DNA from: Nitrosomonas sp. sh817 | GTDB taxonomy: Bacteria; Pseudomonadota; Gammaproteobacteria; Burkholderiales; Nitrosomonadaceae | Reading direction: 5' to 3' | Assembly: GCF_030908545.1 (NCBI RefSeq) | Contig: NZ_CP133083.1 | Coordinates: 1,178,001 to 1,242,000, forward strand | DNA: 64,000 nt | Shown: one piece after another, positions 42,597-51,628 of the stretch | Layout: each line of letters opens with the position of its first letter | Position numbering within the stretch: the stretch's first letter is position 1 | Program-made: the position numbers and the translations under genes | Notes under the pieces: model-generated | What the model saw: only the letters and a program-made list of their open reading frames with translations | Told to the model about the DNA's origin: nothing | Database searches by the model: none

Positions 42597-43490
42597 CTAA
42601 ATCTCATCACACCGCCACAACTGCGCCGCGCCGCGCACGCCGGAGCTGTCGCCGTGGATGTTTTTTAAAATGGGGGTGGTGAGTTGATCGTTAAACACGT
42701 AACGCGCTATGTTGTCGCGGCCTTCGTTGTAGAGCCGGCCGATATTCGATAATCCGCCACCGAGCACGATGGCGTCGGGGTCTAGGATGTTGATGACGGT
42801 CGCCAGGGCGCGGCCGAAGCGGTCGAGGAAGCGCTGCATCGCGGCTTCGGCCAGGACATCGCCTTGCGCTGCCAGTGCCACGATGTCGTTGGCCTGGAAT
42901 GCGCGGTTGCCGCCGTGGCGGTGATAATCGGCGGCCAAGCCGGGGCCGGAGATCAGCGTTTCGACGCAGCCTTTTTGGCCGCAGTAGCAATCCGGCCCGT
43001 TCGATTCCAGAATGTTGTGACCCCACTCGCCGCCGATGTGCTGGCGGCCTGGGTGTAATTGTCCGTTGAACACGATGCCGCCGCCGACGCCAGTGCCCAT
43101 GATGACGCCGAATACCATGCCATAGCCTTTTCCCGCGCCATCGAGCGCTTCGCTCAATGCAAAGCAATTGGCGTTGTTGGCGATGCGCAGCGGCGGGTTC
43201 AGCAGCCCTTGCAAGTCTTCGAACAACGGTTGTCCATTCAGACACATGGTATTGGAATTCTTCATCCTGCCGGTGACTGCCGAAATCGCGCCCGGCGTAC
43301 CGATGCCGGCCGGGCATCGCGTCCCGGCTGCGGCTTCGAGCGACTCCACCAGCCGGGCGACGGTGTTCAGAATCGCTCGATAGCCTTCGGATTGTGGCGT
43401 ATCGACGCGCTTTTGCAGCAATTCGATACCGTCAGAATCCATCACGATGCCTTCAATTTTTGTGCCGCCTAAATCAATACCGATACGCAT
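42597..43490 (-). CDS. ROK-family sugar kinase (fructokinase-like)
   Basis: 297 residues. ATP-binding start MRIGIDLGGTKIEGIVMD, sugar-binding NANCFALSEALDGAG and EWGHN, catalytic Asp region NNANC, second phosphate loop VIMGTGVGGGIV, and the ROK zinc site PDCYCGQKGCVETLISG. Among ROK kinases the Mak-type fructokinase is the closest in look; N-acetylglucosamine or mannose kinase cannot be excluded. Nitrosomonas species store sucrose, for which a fructokinase would fit. No sugar operon surrounds it. Confidence 0.87.
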   Translation of the reverse strand: MRIGIDLGGTKIEGIVMDSDGIELLQKRVDTPQSEGYRAILNTVARLVESLEAAAGTRCPAGIGTPGAISAVTGRMKNSNTMCLNGQPLFEDLQGLLNPPLRIANNANCFALSEALDGAGKGYGMVFGVIMGTGVGGGIVFNGQLHPGRQHIGGEWGHNILESNGPDCYCGQKGCVETLISGPGLAADYHRHGGNRAFQANDIVALAAQGDVLAEAAMQRFLDRFGRALATVINILDPDAIVLGGGLSNIGRLYNEGRDNIARYVFNDQLTTPILKNIHGDSSGVRGAAQLWRCDEI

Positions 43491-43568
43491 TGCAAAACTT
43501 TAATCAGAGTGAAGAAGGAATATTTTGCGGGAACGCGAATGCTTTTGCAAAGCGGCCGGGTATTGGGA

Positions 43569-44963
43569 TCAGAATCGCCAGTCCAATTGTAAACCGATGA
43601 TATCGGCTTGCTCGGTATAGGTGCCGTTAAGTGTTTCCTTGGTGATTCCGCGGCGGTTAATCGAAGGGTCGACGAAAAACAAATGAGCATAGGCCGCATG
43701 GATATGAATATTTTTCCGGAATGCGTATGTCGCGCCGGCAGTCAGCCAGTAGCGGTCGCTATCCGGCAGGCGCGCCGAGCGGTTTTGCGGATTCGGGATC
43801 GGTGTTTCGTCGTAGGCGAAACCGGTGCGGAAAATCCATTTGCCGTTCTCAGTCGCATAATTTAACCCACCGGCGTAACGCCAGGTATCCCGCCAATGCA
43901 TCGGTTGCACATCGGGGTCTTGACCCGATTCAAAATTGGTTCTGAGCTCACGGATCAAGCTCCAGTTGGTCCACAAGGCATCCGCCGAAAACGTCCAGCG
44001 AGGATTCAGATGATATGAAAAACCGAACAACACGTTATCGGGCAAGGTAACCGGCGACCGGGCATCGCTATCAATGAACGAGCCCGACCGGGTAAGAATG
44101 CTGGCATTACCGGGGACGGTGTAATTTGCATGGCCGTCCAGGTCATGCGCGACTCTGGAACGGTAGCTCGCGCCAAGCTGAATCTTGGGATTCAAGGTGT
44201 AAAAAGCACCAACATTATAACCGAAACCGACGCTGTCGCTTTTGAGTGAAACATGACCATCCGCTTGTTGCGGCAGCAGGCCTAGCGAGGGGCAGGCCGG
44301 AGGGCCTAGTTCTTTCGCACCCATGCAAACCGTGCCGAAATCGATGGCATTGGTGAATTTGGATCTGAGATATTGAATGTTGAATCCAGCACCCAATGAA
44401 AGTTTTTCGGTAGCCTTGAAAGAAACCGACGGATTGAAGTTGAATGCGGTGACCTCGGAATCGATGGCTTGGTAACGGCCTTTCCAGTCGGAATGAAAAC
44501 TATTGAGCGCCGCGAATGGGACATTAATGCCCATGCCAAAGACAATCCGATTTGTGAGCGGATGCACATAATAAAAATTCGGGATAAACGAGGGAGTTAC
44601 GAAATTACCGCCGTCACCGCCCCGCAACGGCGCTCCGGATACGGTTGCGGATGATTGATTGTGAAACTCTGCAAACGGGACGAAGATATAACCGGACGAA
44701 GTGGCCAATCTGCTTTGCACATGGCTCATCGCCGCTGGATTGAAAAACACCATGCTGCCGTCACTGATGTTGGTGGGCGCGCCGGAAAATGCTTGTCCTA
44801 ATTCCTTAACGCTTTGTTCCATGATCGCAATGCCGGCACCGGTGGCTGCCGTTGCATATTGCAGCAGGCCATAGCCTAGTAGAAGAACGGCCTGGCGATA
44901 GCATGCGATAGCAATTCCTTCGGTGCGGGAACGCTCAAGTTTTTTTTTGCAGTTAAAAATCAA
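43569..44963 (-). CDS. OmpP1/FadL-family outer-membrane transporter
   Basis: 464 residues as the frame stands; the signal peptide (VLLLGYGLLQYATA) follows about 25 unusual residues, so the real start may be an internal codon. Mature start ATGAGIAIMEQSVKELGQAF, the FadL hatch with NPAAMSHVQ, and a C-terminal barrel ending GLQLDWRF with the terminal Phe required for insertion. These porins let hydrophobic molecules (long-chain fatty acids, aromatics) through the outer membrane. The substrate is not known here. Single gene, divergent from the response regulator. Confidence 0.88.
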   Translation of the reverse strand: MIFNCKKKLERSRTEGIAIACYRQAVLLLGYGLLQYATAATGAGIAIMEQSVKELGQAFSGAPTNISDGSMVFFNPAAMSHVQSRLATSSGYIFVPFAEFHNQSSATVSGAPLRGGDGGNFVTPSFIPNFYYVHPLTNRIVFGMGINVPFAALNSFHSDWKGRYQAIDSEVTAFNFNPSVSFKATEKLSLGAGFNIQYLRSKFTNAIDFGTVCMGAKELGPPACPSLGLLPQQADGHVSLKSDSVGFGYNVGAFYTLNPKIQLGASYRSRVAHDLDGHANYTVPGNASILTRSGSFIDSDARSPVTLPDNVLFGFSYHLNPRWTFSADALWTNWSLIRELRTNFESGQDPDVQPMHWRDTWRYAGGLNYATENGKWIFRTGFAYDETPIPNPQNRSARLPDSDRYWLTAGATYAFRKNIHIHAAYAHLFFVDPSINRRGITKETLNGTYTEQADIIGLQLDWRF

Positions 44964-45343
44964 AAATATGGAAAATATTTTTGTTCTCCCTGAGTAAGCA
45001 TGCGCATTACAAAAATGGTTTTAATATCGGGTATCTGGCATGATTTTATATATGTTGTTAATTTTAATATAATTTGGTACCACTTGAGGCGCTGTGTGGC
45101 ATAGTAAGCCGGAATGTTGTTTTTTCCAACTACTACAGTTGTAGTACTACGTATGTTGCCTATCCATGAGAGGATGCTCTGTTTATGATTGCCTGGCAAC
45201 TCTTTAATAAGTTAATAAAACATTGGCACACGGTTTTTTTATAAATGTCTACTCTGGAAATCGCGATTGATCGGCTGGAAAAAGGTTACGACAGTCATCA
45301 CTCATTTTCGGGAAACAGGATGTTATTTCCTGAAGGAGAAATA
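44964..45343. other. Intergenic region between fadL-like and response-regulator genes
   Basis: 380 bp, AT-rich, divergent promoters expected. It includes the dyad at 45131-45146. No gene could be supported; the open frame from 45245 is only the upstream extension of the regulator frame. Confidence 0.4.
45131..45146. promoter_or_regulatory. Perfect dyad, candidate operator
   Basis: TACTACA-GT-TGTAGTA, a 16-bp perfect inverted repeat, about 170 bp from the fadL-like start and 200 bp from the regulator start. Shape fits a dimeric regulator site; no known consensus matches. Confidence 0.4.
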
Positions 45344-46084
45344 ATGCGAATATTACTTATCGATGACCACAGCATGATTCGCGCCGGTATTAAGCATCTG
45401 ATCATGAAGATGCAAAAGAAAACGGAAATTTTCGAAGCGGAGAATGCGAAACAAGGTCTGCAAATTGCCCTGCAGCAGGGTCTGGATTTGATTTTTCTGG
45501 ATTTGAAGTTACCACTAGAAACAGGTTCGGCCAGCAATGGCGAAGTCGGATTGAATTTGCTTAAATCCCTGTGTGATATGGAAAAATCAGCACCGGTTAT
45601 TGTCATGACCGGCGAATTCTTGAGCAGGGGAGCGGTGGAACGGATCATGCGCGCAGGTGCTGTTTCGTTCGTTCCTAAAACCTCTTCTTCGGAAATGATG
45701 CTGGAAGCCATTCAGCGGGCGCTCAACGGCGGCGTATGGCTGCCGCCCGAAGGACCGGTTGAGGCAATCGACATAACCTCGGCGAATATCGATTCGTTAT
45801 TACAGGAATCGCCGCAGCCGATTACTGCATCCGATCTGGGAATTACCGAACGGGAATTCGATGTATTAAGGTTGGCGATGCAAGGGAATGCACCTTGGAA
45901 AGTGGCACGGATTCTCGATATCAATCCCGCCAATACCCGGCGCTATTTATCCAAGTTATACAGCCGTTTCGGCGTGATCGATTTGTACGGCTTGCAGTGT
46001 CATTTCGCGAAAACCGGTCAGTTACTGGGAATTATCTCTTCATTACCTCGTGAACAGAATGATAATGCTCCCGGCGAGTGCTAA
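45344..46084 (+). CDS. LuxR/NarL-type response regulator
   Basis: 246 residues from the ATG at 45344, which follows AAGGAG; the upstream part of the frame from 45245 lacks similarity to receivers. Receiver: IDDHSMIRAGIKHLI, phosphorylated Asp in LIFLDLKLPLE, PVIVMTGEF, FVPKTSS with Lys. The C-terminal helix-turn-helix (LGITEREFDVLRLAMQGNAP, then ARILDINPANTRRYLSKLYS) is a LuxR-type domain with atypical residues in the recognition helix. No kinase gene is adjacent, so this is an orphan regulator. Confidence 0.87.
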   Translation: MRILLIDDHSMIRAGIKHLIMKMQKKTEIFEAENAKQGLQIALQQGLDLIFLDLKLPLETGSASNGEVGLNLLKSLCDMEKSAPVIVMTGEFLSRGAVERIMRAGAVSFVPKTSSSEMMLEAIQRALNGGVWLPPEGPVEAIDITSANIDSLLQESPQPITASDLGITEREFDVLRLAMQGNAPWKVARILDINPANTRRYLSKLYSRFGVIDLYGLQCHFAKTGQLLGIISSLPREQNDNAPGEC

Positions 46085-46203
46085 ATTCTAAATTGATGCA
46101 ATTTGCGAGTTAACCGTAGATGCTAATAGCCGACGTCTATTAGTGTATCAACCGGAAACAAAAGGATCCAGTCATGTTTTATCAAATAAAACGTTATTTA
46201 TTG

Positions 46204-47304
46204 GGTGGATTCAAAATTGAAGTGCAACTTTTGTAAGGAAGTTTAGGAAGCAAGCTGCGGTAGTATCGGAGCTTCTTAAACGACCAAGTAGAAGGAGCAC
46301 AGATGAAGCACTACAAGCAGCTCACCAGCGAGCAACGATACCAGATTTCCGGCTTGAAGAAGGCGGGTTTGAACCAATCGCGAATAGCGGATGCAGTGGG
46401 CGTGAGCAAGTCGACGATTTCGCGGGAATTCAGGCGGAACAAGGGTCGGCGTGACTGGTATCCCAAGCAGGCGCAGGAATTACGGAACGAGCGCCGAAAA
46501 CAATGCGCCAACGCCCAGCGTTTATCAATGTCGGACTGGACGGAAGTTGAGCGATTGGTTCGGCTGGACATGAGTCCGGAGCAAGCGGCCCGTCGACTTG
46601 CTTTGGAAAGTGTGTTGCAGATCAGTCACGAGACGATCTACTTGCACATATATGCAGACAAGCGTCGAGGTGGCGACCTGTGGCGGCATTTGCGTTGCCA
46701 GAAGCCCCGCAGGAAGCGTTATGCGAGCGGTCAAGAGCGCCGGGGCACGATCAAGAACCGGATCGGCATTGATGAGCGTCCGGGGATCGTGGATCAGAAG
46801 AACCGCATAGGCGACTGGGAGGGCGACACCGTAATCGGCAAGAACCATCAAGGCACATTGGTTACGCTGGCCGAGAGGAAGTCGCGCTACATTCTGGCAG
46901 CCCAAGTGCCCGGCAAACATGCATCGGGCGTAACGGCGGCGGTAACGCGATTGCTGCGCCCCCATAAACGCAAGTGCCACACCATGACATTCGACAACGG
47001 GAAAGAATTTGCGGAGCATGAAACCATTGCTGCGAAACTCAATGTGGATATCTACTTCGCTCATCCTTATCATTCATGGGAGCGCGGCTTGAACGAGAAC
47101 AGCAATGGTCTGCTGCGGCAGTATTTCCCCAAGGGAATGGAATTGATTAAGGTGACCCAGGAACAAGTACAATGGGCGGTGGATAGACTCAACCATCGAC
47201 CGCGCAAGGTGCTTGGATTCAGAACCCCGTTTGAGGTGTTCTTCGGAAAGACGGTGCGCTATACCAAGCCACCGCTAGGTGTTGCACTTCGAAGTTGAAT
47301 CCGC
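46204..47304 (+). mobile_element. IS30-family element copy 2 (1101 bp, ATTG target duplication)
   Basis: Same length and ends as the copy at 15334-16434, inverted relative to it. ATTG lies at 46200-46203 and 47305-47308. Confidence 0.9.
46303..47298 (+). CDS. IS30-family DDE transposase (copy 2)
   Basis: 331 residues, identical to copy 1 apart from Thr for Ala in NHQGTLVTL. Helix-turn-helix at the N-terminus, DDE residues as in copy 1 (IGDWEGDTVIGK, MTFDNGKEF, NENSNGLLRQY). The start ATG follows AGAAGGAGCACAG. The stop lies in the right terminal repeat. Confidence 0.95.
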   Translation: MKHYKQLTSEQRYQISGLKKAGLNQSRIADAVGVSKSTISREFRRNKGRRDWYPKQAQELRNERRKQCANAQRLSMSDWTEVERLVRLDMSPEQAARRLALESVLQISHETIYLHIYADKRRGGDLWRHLRCQKPRRKRYASGQERRGTIKNRIGIDERPGIVDQKNRIGDWEGDTVIGKNHQGTLVTLAERKSRYILAAQVPGKHASGVTAAVTRLLRPHKRKCHTMTFDNGKEFAEHETIAAKLNVDIYFAHPYHSWERGLNENSNGLLRQYFPKGMELIKVTQEQVQWAVDRLNHRPRKVLGFRTPFEVFFGKTVRYTKPPLGVALRS

Positions 47305-47932
47305 ATTGACAAAGTTCGGCGACATAAAGATTTTCAAATGGCCGATGTACGTGCTCTATCATCCCACTTCCTTTCGAATAAAAGGACTACATACCCGTGA
47401 GATATTAAATATCGTGCAACCGGGTGACTTAGTCATGCGGTCTTATATCAATTACCTAGATGGTTACTTTATTCCCAAAGGGGATAGTGATTGCAGTCAT
47501 GGTGGGCTTTATGTGGGTGATGGTAAAATCGTGCACGCAATTGCGGAAGGAACATTGATGGACGACATCATTGATTTTTGCCGCTGTGACCGGATTCTGA
47601 TACTTCGCCCTTGTTACGGTCAACAGTGGGCGGTCGAGCATGCTAGAAAGTGCGCCGATCAGAATATTGAGTACGATTTCGATTTCGAGCCCGGTAATGG
47701 CAAATATTATTGTCATGAACTAATGGCGTCTTGTTTCCCTTATTTGGATATCCGTCCGTTAAGCCGGCCGGTTCCCGTTTTTCAATGTATCGGTTTGAAT
47801 ATCCCGTCGCCGGTGGCTTTTTTGTCGGATTCTTTTTATGTCAACCGGCATTTTACAAGCGTTTATGAATCCAACGGCGGCGCGCTAAGATAGACCGCTG
47901 AGTGCGTATGCCCAGCTGCTTAGGGAAGCGCT

Positions 47933-49191
47933 TACATGGACACCGCCCGTTTTGCAAGCACTGATGTATAGAAACACAAGGTTCGATTGCACACTTACAT
48001 TCGGCTTTTGATAAGAGCGTTTAGCTCAGAGCCCCTATGGTGTATTCGCCGGCGGGTCCCAATCTGAATAGCGAAGTCTGGTTGCTTCGAGAGCTTCCCC
48101 GGGTTTGGCCGCCGCGGTCCGACCTGTCTTCCCATCACATAAATGCAAGCAATCGTGAATGAATATCCTCCTGTTAACGATGCTTCTGTTTTTTATGAAT
48201 CGCTCATATCATCATGCTTCAGCAGCGTATCTAGCACGATAGGTTTCATTTTTAGCCAGCAATGCCCAAGCTGCCCGGGCATTGTGATTGGCCAGCGCCA
48301 CTGTTGCGACATTGGGATGACACCGCGCCAGCAGTTGCGCAATCCAGGCATTGCCAGGCGGCTTACCGGCTTGTTGCCGCGCACGTAAATGCCGGATTAC
48401 AGCACGCGCACCGTGGATCATCAAAGTGCGCAGATAACGATCACCTCGTTTACTGATTCCCAGCAGACGTTGCCGCCCGCCGCTCGATGCCTGGCGTGGC
48501 ACCAGTCCTAGCCAAGCGGCAAATTGCCGTCCATTGGTAAATGCCCTTGCATCACCTATCGCTGCAGCAATCGCGGTAGCGCTTATGACGCCCACACCAG
48601 GAATCCCGGCCAAGCGTTGACTCGCTTCATTGCTGACGTGCCATTGCTGAATCCTGTGCTCCAGTAGCGCAATCCGCTCATCGAGTGCCGATAATTGATC
48701 CCGCAACACAGCGGCCAAATCCCGGCACATCGGCGGCAACTCATCGCCGGTATCTTCCTGCGCGGACTTAACCGAAACAAAGCGCATTCCCGGGCGTTGC
48801 ACTGCTTCACAAATGGCTTCCGCATCGAGCATATCCGACTTGTTCGACTTCAAATAGGGTTTGATGAACCTTGCCGCCATCGGCCGCACCGTATGTCCCA
48901 ACTCGCTCAGCTTGCGTGCCCAGTAATGCATGCCGCCACAGGCTTCCAGCCCAATCCGGCAAGGTTCGATCTTTGCAAACCACGACAGTACCTCGCTTCG
49001 TCTCAATTGCTTGCGCTCCACCACCCGTCCTTGTGCATTAACAGCATGTACCTGAAAAACATTCTTTGCCAAATCCAAACCAACTACGCTAATCTTATCC
49101 ATGGATGCTGCCCTCCAATTTTGAGTTGATGATTGAAAGCCAACTGTGGCACATTGCGATGCCGTTGTCAGGAGGGCGGTGTCCATTCCAT
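47933..49191 (-). mobile_element. IS110-family, IS1111-type element, intact copy 2 (1259 bp)
   Basis: Subterminal inverted repeats ATGGACACCGCCC (47936-47948) and GGGCGGTGTCCAT (49174-49186). CT at both junctions (47931-47932, 49192-49193). The 279-bp non-coding end 3' of the transposase (47933-48211) is the expected place of the bridge RNA in this group. Confidence 0.9.
48212..49102 (-). CDS. IS1111-type DEDD transposase (intact)
   Basis: 296 residues from the ATG at 49102, which follows GGAGGG; the frame is open to 49186, but the extra part is the subterminal repeat. DEDD residues: VVGLDLAKNVFQVHAV, RIGLEACGGMHYWARKL, KSDMLDAEAICEA. Transposase_20 domain: LAGIPGVGVISATAIAAAIG and FAAWLGLVPRQASSGGRQRL with the catalytic Ser. 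This copy could also mobilise the decayed one at 9043-10302. Confidence 0.94.
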   Translation of the reverse strand: MDKISVVGLDLAKNVFQVHAVNAQGRVVERKQLRRSEVLSWFAKIEPCRIGLEACGGMHYWARKLSELGHTVRPMAARFIKPYLKSNKSDMLDAEAICEAVQRPGMRFVSVKSAQEDTGDELPPMCRDLAAVLRDQLSALDERIALLEHRIQQWHVSNEASQRLAGIPGVGVISATAIAAAIGDARAFTNGRQFAAWLGLVPRQASSGGRQRLLGISKRGDRYLRTLMIHGARAVIRHLRARQQAGKPPGNAWIAQLLARCHPNVATVALANHNARAAWALLAKNETYRARYAAEA

Positions 49192-49327
49192 CTGATTAAT
49201 TGACTATACGAGCGAATCAAATCGTTGCGTGGTACTCGCTTCCTCGCCTATCTTTTCGATATGTCTCGGTTGCTGCGTTCCGTGCGCCTCGTGCTTTATC
49301 TCGCTCGCCGGATTAATCAGCGTTACC

Positions 49328-50938
49328 CTAGTAATTCGGTTCATACATCAGCAATTTTACATGATTGCTTAAATCCTGAGGCAGGCAGCTACCGGTTAAA
49401 CCTTCATCGATTGCTACGCGGCATACGGCGACGGCAATGGCATGAGATACTTCCCGGACGCGCGTGAGAGCCGGGTATACTGCGCCATCGCGGAGTTCCT
49501 GATCGGTCACAATACGCGCCAATTCCCGGGCAGCGGCTAGAAACATGCTTTGCGTCACCAGTTTTGCGGAGCTGGCATAGACACCTAATCCGACACCGGG
49601 GAAAATATAAGCATTATTGCCTTGGGCCGGTTTATAGCGTTGATTGCCGTACTGTACGGCGTCGAAAGGGCTGCCGCTGGCAAAAATTGCGCGCCCATCG
49701 CTCCACTGATAAGCCTGCTCAGCGGTGCACTCGGTATGCGATGTCGGGTTTGACAATGCAATAATCACCGGCCGTTCATTGACCATTGCCATCCGCCGTA
49801 CGATGGTCTCAGTAAATGTCCCGGCTACTCCGGTGGCGCCAATCAAAACATCGGGTTTGATTGCGCTGATGGCATCGGCAAAACTTAGTGCATCGTATTG
49901 ATGGGCGTAAGGTTGAATACGCGGCTTAATATTTCCATTGGTTGCGGTGACGAGACCTGCTCTGTCAATGAACCATAGCCGCTGTTGGGCTTGGGATCGG
50001 CTCAATCCGTCGGCGCAAAACGCATCAACGACTAATTCGGCAGTTCCGCCGGCAGCAGAGCCGGTCCCCAAAAACATGATGTTGAGATCGGTAAATTTTT
50101 TTCCGGTAATGCGGCATGACGAATAAATTCCCGCCAAAGTTACAGCCGCAGTCCCTTGGATATCATCATTGAAACAACGGACTCGATGGTGATAGCGTTC
50201 CAGGAATTCAAATGCATGCGGTGTCAGGAAGTCCTCAAATTGTATCAGTGCGTTCGGATAACGTACTTGAACTGCATTGATAAATTCTTCAACCAAGGAA
50301 CGGTAGCGATCACCGCTGATGCGGGGAAAAGGAAAACCAAGATATAGCGGATCTTCGCGCAAAGCGATGTTGTTGGTGCCGACATCGAGCATGACCGGCA
50401 TGCACTGAGCCGGATGTATTCCGGCGCAAGCCACATATAATGCAACTTTGCCGATCGGGATTCCCATGCCATTAGCACCCAAATCCCCCAAACCCAAAAT
50501 TCGTTCTCCATCCGTTACTACGATCACTCGGATATCTTCTTCAGGCCAGTTTTTTAAAATGGTTGCAATGGCTCCGCGATCATCCGGGGTAATATAGAAT
50601 CCTTGAGGTTTTCTGAAAATATGCGCAAATTCCTTACATGCCTCGCCCACGGTCGGGGTGTAAACCAGGGGCAAAATTTCTTCGATGTGATCAATCAGCG
50701 TCCGGTAAAAAAGTCTTTGATTGCTTTCAAGTAATCCATTCAAAAAAATATATTTTTCAATGGCACTGGTTTTGCTGCGCAGGCTGTCTAATACCCGATC
50801 GATTTGTTTTTCAATGCTGGCAACTTCATAAGGTAACAAACCTCTTAAACCATAGTGTTCACGCTCTTCGCGTGAGAATGCAGTTGATTTTGTCAATGCC
50901 GGATCGGAAAGTAGTGATTTGCCATATAAATTTTTCAT
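49328..50938 (-). CDS. maeA: NAD-dependent malic enzyme
   Basis: 536 residues. Converts malate to pyruvate and CO2 with NAD(P)+. Malic enzyme parts: YTPTVGEACKEFAHI, VVTDGERILGLGDLGANGMG with the metal and substrate region, FNDDIQGTAAVTLAGI, Rossmann motif FLGTGSAAGGTAELV. The stop codon (49330-49328) lies in the MITE end; the last residues LLMYEPNY match the usual family end, so at most a few residues were lost. No neighbouring genes suggest a special route. Confidence 0.93.
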   Translation of the reverse strand: MKNLYGKSLLSDPALTKSTAFSREEREHYGLRGLLPYEVASIEKQIDRVLDSLRSKTSAIEKYIFLNGLLESNQRLFYRTLIDHIEEILPLVYTPTVGEACKEFAHIFRKPQGFYITPDDRGAIATILKNWPEEDIRVIVVTDGERILGLGDLGANGMGIPIGKVALYVACAGIHPAQCMPVMLDVGTNNIALREDPLYLGFPFPRISGDRYRSLVEEFINAVQVRYPNALIQFEDFLTPHAFEFLERYHHRVRCFNDDIQGTAAVTLAGIYSSCRITGKKFTDLNIMFLGTGSAAGGTAELVVDAFCADGLSRSQAQQRLWFIDRAGLVTATNGNIKPRIQPYAHQYDALSFADAISAIKPDVLIGATGVAGTFTETIVRRMAMVNERPVIIALSNPTSHTECTAEQAYQWSDGRAIFASGSPFDAVQYGNQRYKPAQGNNAYIFPGVGLGVYASSAKLVTQSMFLAAARELARIVTDQELRDGAVYPALTRVREVSHAIAVAVCRVAIDEGLTGSCLPQDLSNHVKLLMYEPNY

Positions 50939-51170
50939 ATTGACCTTTTACTTCTGCTGGAAAAAAGAGCATATACTCAACACATAAAACTGTGTTGCGC
51001 GAACTGTTTAAACGGTTGGACAATCTCAGCAACCGGCGATAAACTTAATCATTCAATATATAGTTTCAATATTGAATATGTAGCCTAAGTGCATGTGCGT
51101 AGGCTTTTAAGCTATATTAATAAACTCTTCGATAACCTGTATTGTTTTTTTGAGAAAAATCTAGAAAATT
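50939..51170. other. Intergenic region between maeA and the haemoglobin gene
   Basis: 232 bp with divergent promoters. A weak hairpin, AGCCTA (51082-51087) with TAGGCT (51100-51105) followed by TTTT, could act as an attenuator of the haemoglobin transcript. Confidence 0.35.
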
Positions 51171-51599
51171 ATGAATCAATCATCACCCTTTCCCATACCC
51201 GATCCGGACCTCTACAGTGAGGAAGAAATTGCCGAGTTGGTACATACGTTTTACGCGAAAGCCAGGAAAGATCCTGGTCTAGGGCCTATTTTTGAGGCGC
51301 ATGTAATTGACTGGGACGCACATTTTGTGCAAATGATTAATTTCTGGTCAGCGCAGCTTCGTGGCACCAGCCGGTTTCGTGGCGCACCCATGCCCAAGCA
51401 TATCGCCTTACCGGAGCTTTCTGCTGAGCTATTTGAACGATGGGTGCAATTATTTCATCAGACAACTAGGGAGCTTGGAAATCCGCGACTGGAACAACAT
51501 GCAAATGCGGTCGCAAACTTTATTGCGGGCCGGTTGTGGCAAGGCTATCAAATGAGTAATTATCCGGATCGGCGCCCGGTTGCGCTTCGAATTGTCTAG
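51171..51599 (+). CDS. Group III truncated haemoglobin
   Basis: 142 residues with the 2-on-2 globin fold of group III: YSEEEIAELVHTFYAKARKDP, PIFEAHVIDWDAHFVQMINFW and the proximal His in PMPKHIALPELSAELF. These proteins bind O2 and NO; in an ammonia oxidiser that makes NO as an intermediate, NO handling is plausible but inferred. The next gene, a sensory diguanylate cyclase, starts 29 bp later, so they probably share a transcript. Confidence 0.9.
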   Translation: MNQSSPFPIPDPDLYSEEEIAELVHTFYAKARKDPGLGPIFEAHVIDWDAHFVQMINFWSAQLRGTSRFRGAPMPKHIALPELSAELFERWVQLFHQTTRELGNPRLEQHANAVANFIAGRLWQGYQMSNYPDRRPVALRIV

Positions 51600-51628
51600 C
51601 TATATCCGTGTTTTAGCCGGAAAACATT

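Larger units (their letters stand above)
46174..47893 (+). pseudogene. YiiX/YebB-like permuted NlpC/P60 amidase gene split by IS30
   Basis: The first ten codons (MFYQIKRYLL, ATG at 46174 after AAAGGATC) end at the ATTG duplication; the rest resumes at 47309 (TKFGDIKIFKWPMYVLYH) and ends at 47893. Removing the element and one ATTG restores one frame of 205 codons. The domain carries the permuted-papain catalytic parts: PGDLVMRSY, His in CSHGGLYVGDG, and CHELMASCF with a Cys. A chance frame from 47279 inside the element end could still give most of the protein. The family cleaves amide or ester bonds in the cell envelope. Confidence 0.85.
47920..49331. repeat. MITE copy C, split by the intact IS1111-type element
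   Basis: Left piece TTAGGGAAGCGCT (47920-47932), right piece from CTGATTAATTGAC (49192) to GCGTTACCCTAG (49331). The insertion point in the left terminal repeat is the same as in copy B. The right end supplies the stop codon of the malic enzyme gene. Confidence 0.75.

Noticed and set aside
42691-43317. 208-codon minus-strand frame inside the ROK kinase gene
   Set aside because: Arg/His-rich out-of-frame translation of the real gene on the same strand.
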